Below are positions 39,901 to 40,116 of a stretch of 40,116 bases of DNA, in pieces. The stretch is from NCBI GenBank assembly GCA_021842385.1, contig JAKCAE010000011.1:1-40116 (forward strand), given 5' to 3'. Below the pieces are notes generated by a model. That model had not been told where the DNA came from, made no database searches, and was given only the letters and a program-made list of their open reading frames with translations. The first letter of the stretch is position 1; each line of letters starts with the position of its first letter. A program made the translations under genes and the position numbers. Source of the DNA: a bacterium (GTDB lineage: Bacteria; Patescibacteriota; Doudnabacteria; UBA920; VMFF01).

Positions 39901-40116
39901 TGGTTAGTGTTGCTGTTGTTGATACTGTTCCTGCTCCTGTTGTTCCTTGGGCTACCTGGAGATTTGCTGTTGGAGCTGTGGTACCTATACCGACGTTGCC
40001 AGAATTTAAGATAACCATTCTTTTTGCCGGAACATAATTAACTCCGACGGTAAGACCTGTGTCATTCCAAAATTCTGTAGAACCATCTTGACGAAAATTT
40101 ATTCCGGAAGCTGCTG
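30914..40116 (-). CDS. Giant secreted or surface fibre-like protein with VGIGTT-P repeats and two tandem propeller-like domains (N terminus outside window)
   Basis: The frame is open through the right edge; the internal ATG at 40018 is not the start, since 32 more in-frame codons precede it. Over 3,060 residues are visible. About eleven NVGIGTT-P-type repeats (also NVGFGTSTP, YVGIGTVTP) are spread along the chain, as in phage tail-fibre and patescibacterial surface proteins. In order: Ala/Thr/Gly-rich fibre (40116-36850); a beta-sandwich carbohydrate-binding-like domain, LLTYSEQLDNAAW to AWGAQLVQDTVPEVYART (about 36850-36400); two tandem 367-residue copies with seven blade-like repeats each (about 36100-33900); then a part with LAEWF and three GDxxT-S-xxG-KA modules (33650-31240). 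The end is a Ser/Thr/Asp-rich tail of about 110 residues. Attachment to hosts is inference. Confidence 0.75.
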   Translation of the reverse strand, partial: AASGINFRQDGSTEFWNDTGLTVGVNYVPAKRMVILNSGNVGIGTTAPTANLQVAQGTTGAGTVSTTATLTTVTGVGTQFLNTFKVGDTITVNAETRTISAIASNTSLTTDAWTGTNSGAAYTLVGGTRLSVLGNGNVGIGTTTPYSIDDTAAATQFHVKVSGGTGNVEVARFEGGADSDNTYGVLRVNHNNDRGFFVKGGRQIGNTAIATMGLTDNVGTMTDIMTFLGSNVGIGTTSPTSYNLQVVGTGGFSTSVTTPILTSTGTLSVDSATTNALNIGTGANAKTITIGNTTGATGLVFNSGTAGATFNLVGAGIAKFQASAVPTTDMVQITNTGQAVTTAGVNALAVTYVGGAAAVEASAMRVDLTAGGTTGGTWSGLRLVGSTAASGVTENGIKLDAITGGAGTENAINVGTGWDNILTSGSINISAAGAITGAASYNGLIVTANTGVITTGTWNGSTVTVPYGGTGATTLTSNGVLYGNGTGAIQATAQGAANTVLVANAGAPSFSAAPVIGTSVTTPIYYSSSGVRNGAANTGSFRSPESAGATTADPATITTNYGFRSQFTTGFGVSMETWNGSSPQAGLLIWNAGTPSRWIDRNYATDTTNITGSLAMNSGTGIATLPKIAIARSANAASGISWYNIGTYNAWAEYMGPAAGTSLGPTGNITAPTGTYVTSWGLRSFIENVAGYGWTWESGTISSTTPSIVAELSSNTGNFKTAGTGTFGTNAVINGGGSSYFNGGNLGVGTVSPANLLTSNQSANVTVGTPGTYGIALANQGTTNLTVGSDATYAYIQSWASKPLQLNNQGNNTIINAGSGNVGIGVSGPTLGKLEIETAGGAAINTANTLALGTTGGTTTWSALRLTDGVTANAYIGYITGSSAATRLLGFANNSATAQMVLDGNGYVGIGTVTPAAKLDVTQTAADYALITRYDNTSTSPFSGFPQLSVRNLDTTANNGMLMSFQTNNSVAALYSAAQIGVKNTSHTSTAENADIYFRQVTGDGTGVQNTMILSGRKVSIGTDSTPTAQLDVNQTAVGNVGAKIKQIASATADSLQIQDSTGANTLRVTAAGDQEFTGNLNNGFGGLGRFQNLLTYSEQLDNAAWAATGITVTANSTAAPDGTTTGDTLAGTGASSLIQTYTTTTNGNYTFSFWAKTTSGTVTTGLRIDSTGATPTTGTATTYTATTTWQRFSVTQNFTGTPSNIKAVILPGNGSTGTIIAWGAQLVQDTVPEVYARTTASTVAANRGLVSNGGEFISSIDANDKPLVVQAAPSQSANLFEVQNSAGTALTTVSSAGWLGVGTNPTQALDVLGNAQISQTTVSTSALFAVNGPGNPITFGTQTQFLGGNAAATSLVKLDSTHVVAAYVYDDGVNASVYVQVGTYVNDSIAWATGSNLVNDSTGAISQGYISVSALDSTHIVVAWSTTVGGAISARVCSISGTTFSCGASNSPATVGTSYSISVAALDSTHFVIVYNDSVNNRGQARVGVVSGTTISSYGTAVNYTATSTTANYNVVKALSSTKFVVSHTASSTGKSIIGDVTAGTTITFGTAVTFNSANTPWISMDTISTTGFIVTYQDAGNGQNGAAIAATYSGNTITFGSKYYFTTDAVTYTAVSMLDSTNIAITFSGTSSYGYSVTGTISSSTVLSFGTKVAIEASVQNLNISNAALSSTRFLNIYGRSTSTGQSIIGTIPASATTYTSSFGTQTQFIAAAVQATSLVKLDASHVVAAYVYDNGGPADAVTVNIGTYVGNTISWGATPGSIAIETSGTVLHGQVSVSVLDSTHIVVGWVSSAGAVIYAKVCSISGNTFSCGAAVTPGNATNNYYVSVAALDSTHFVIVYNDSVNNRGQARVGVVSGTTISSYGTAVNYTASATPASYNVVKALSSTKFVVSYLSATTGRSIIGDVTAGTTITFGTAVTFNSLNTAWISMDAISTTGFIVSFQDTGNSSYGAAAAATYSGNTITFGSKYYFTTDNAIHTAVAMLDATNFAISYADASTFNGYSVTGTISSSTVLSFGTKIDFSVTLGVYISSTALSSTSFLNFYYNNSTGQSIVGTYATDTTLNKSLNIANNGNIAFGTSATSSYKLIVQDSQASTYVARINNTNTSTTADGLLISLGIANGSRNANNYFIGFATADGTVAGKIQGGASAVAYTTTGADLAEWFLDADANNKLEDSEIVAFDVSSGKTVKKATSSVAPIVGVVSNNAGFVGNGPICKVDDSDCDAHFASYNTLVGLIGQLSVKVNLDGGEIKPGDYITVSSVAGVGKKATSSGYVVGVAMEGYSLEQAQAIAAKDAPLDALGNPVAADPKVVVTTIRVLIRPQYYTAPAQFVFDENGNVGFGTEAPSAAFEIASGLNAVKTLADGTTQTATSLTAVLINPIFNDMGATGVKHYGLIVTNGNVGFGTSTPETRVHISDDSTDAVVGLTIQSTADFAEGVAADIFRIVAEVGGVSTTQLRVTTEGNMFVSGSITIGGQFITTGASTYTQEFVISDDASSGDVVAIIGANISKATKPYDSSIFGVIVEKGGFVLGMPRDGEVVNSVDAIKSVAYSGTTLVNITDENGPVSRGDFLTASSSIPGFAMRATVSGRVVGQALAGFNASENSQVVNGLTIHTGKVLVSLRTAYEQINNTFVLGNDDIAALTAQQIASGDSATTQGSADVAESIASSSSSLTFVIRQAVNTTVNATDTANTTAAVNADILQVQSGKVNRFMIASNGAISINTSIALDSGKNIFVIRNNGIEQFVIRAKGGAVLGASLIVKKDLVALGQVLGSTAILARNIGDVDIAQGDVVVLRGVESETIVGNNPILSVSKADTSLASETNGLAEVTSPSGDSQVIKATIVVGVADRNMSDFDIPGAPVSKASSNTVIPKGEFMNVVTSGTFGMINVEAGDGLTQNSILPGDKLTISDVSGHARKLKPNESGMPVIGIALDGLVSGSGKVRVLLMINNSYVSGNAEPTNTTSAPAASSGSSVSPDTTTTQSTGSDTATTPVDATTTPTDTTASSTDTSSTVSTDTAATTDQTITVTEPAPSAVPTVSDTPTAAADTSGTVATGDTGTTTP
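33899..36100 (-). repeat. Tandem duplication, 1,101-bp period, within the giant gene
   Basis: Two head-to-tail copies of 367 codons, about 34999-36100 and 33899-34999, both beginning near SFGTQTQF. The bases at 34527-34624 recur without change at 35628-35725 (98 bases), while flanking parts have diverged. Each copy holds seven segments of the type LDSTHFVIVYND. Confidence 0.85.

Noticed and set aside
30914-40116. Prophage origin of the giant protein
   Set aside because: Its fibre-type repeats resemble phage tail proteins, but no capsid, terminase, integrase or lysis gene is present in the window.
1-40116. CRISPR arrays, insertion sequences and rRNA genes
   Set aside because: I saw no regularly spaced direct repeats, transposase motifs or rRNA core sequences.

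Overview
The window looks like a chromosomal piece of an AT-rich, small-genome bacterium of the Candidate Phyla Radiation (Patescibacteria, probably the Microgenomates side). This is inferred from the gene set: a VirB6-like membrane protein with small single-pass partners, DUF5666/DUF5667-type envelope proteins next to ECF sigma factors, a eukaryote-type IleRS, many short exported proteins of unknown function, and a giant surface protein full of VGIGTT-P repeats. No rRNA, CRISPR array or transposase is visible.

Layout. 1-5648 (minus): a type IV secretion-like group, with a large VirB6/TrbL-like protein running off the left edge and three small exported or membrane-anchored proteins. 5716-9467 (minus): rsmA/ksgA, a phosphoglycerate-mutase-fold protein lacking its second catalytic histidine, a tRNA-like element, and a UvrD/PcrA helicase. 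10140-11684 (plus): a structured leader-like region and a LysM-CHAP cell-wall hydrolase. 11735-17232 (minus): a DUF11-type surface protein, recO and ileS, the last behind a T-box riboswitch. 18167-22031: argS, smpB, a zinc metallopeptidase, a phospholipase-D-fold protein and a small membrane protein. 22860-26257: two ECF sigma factors, a DUF5667 protein and two DUF5666-type proteins. 26340-28911: a short RNA gene with its own promoter and terminator, a NYN nuclease, tmRNA, a 54-residue membrane protein and the infC-rpmI-rplT operon. 28968-30789: two exported unknowns and a lone MazF/PemK-like toxin. 30914-40116 (minus): a giant surface protein, over 3,060 residues visible and incomplete at its N terminus.

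Four short segments (about 9.5-10.1, 17.4-18.1, 22.1-22.8 and 23.4-24.2 kb) stand out. Each is much GC-richer than its surroundings. Each carries one gene (two in the third case) with a strong GGAGG ribosome-binding site and its own hairpin terminator, and three have a clear TTGAC -35 promoter. They sit between native genes like self-contained cassettes. Native single genes, in contrast, often have an extended -10 box placed so that the transcript would begin at or next to the start codon (leaderless mRNA).

The main candidates for something new are the GC-rich cassettes, the ileS T-box with an apparent very short Stem I, the hairpin RNA at 26375 with a palindrome in its promoter, the alternative-hairpin region before the LysM-CHAP gene, and the twin seven-repeat propeller-like domains of the giant protein.
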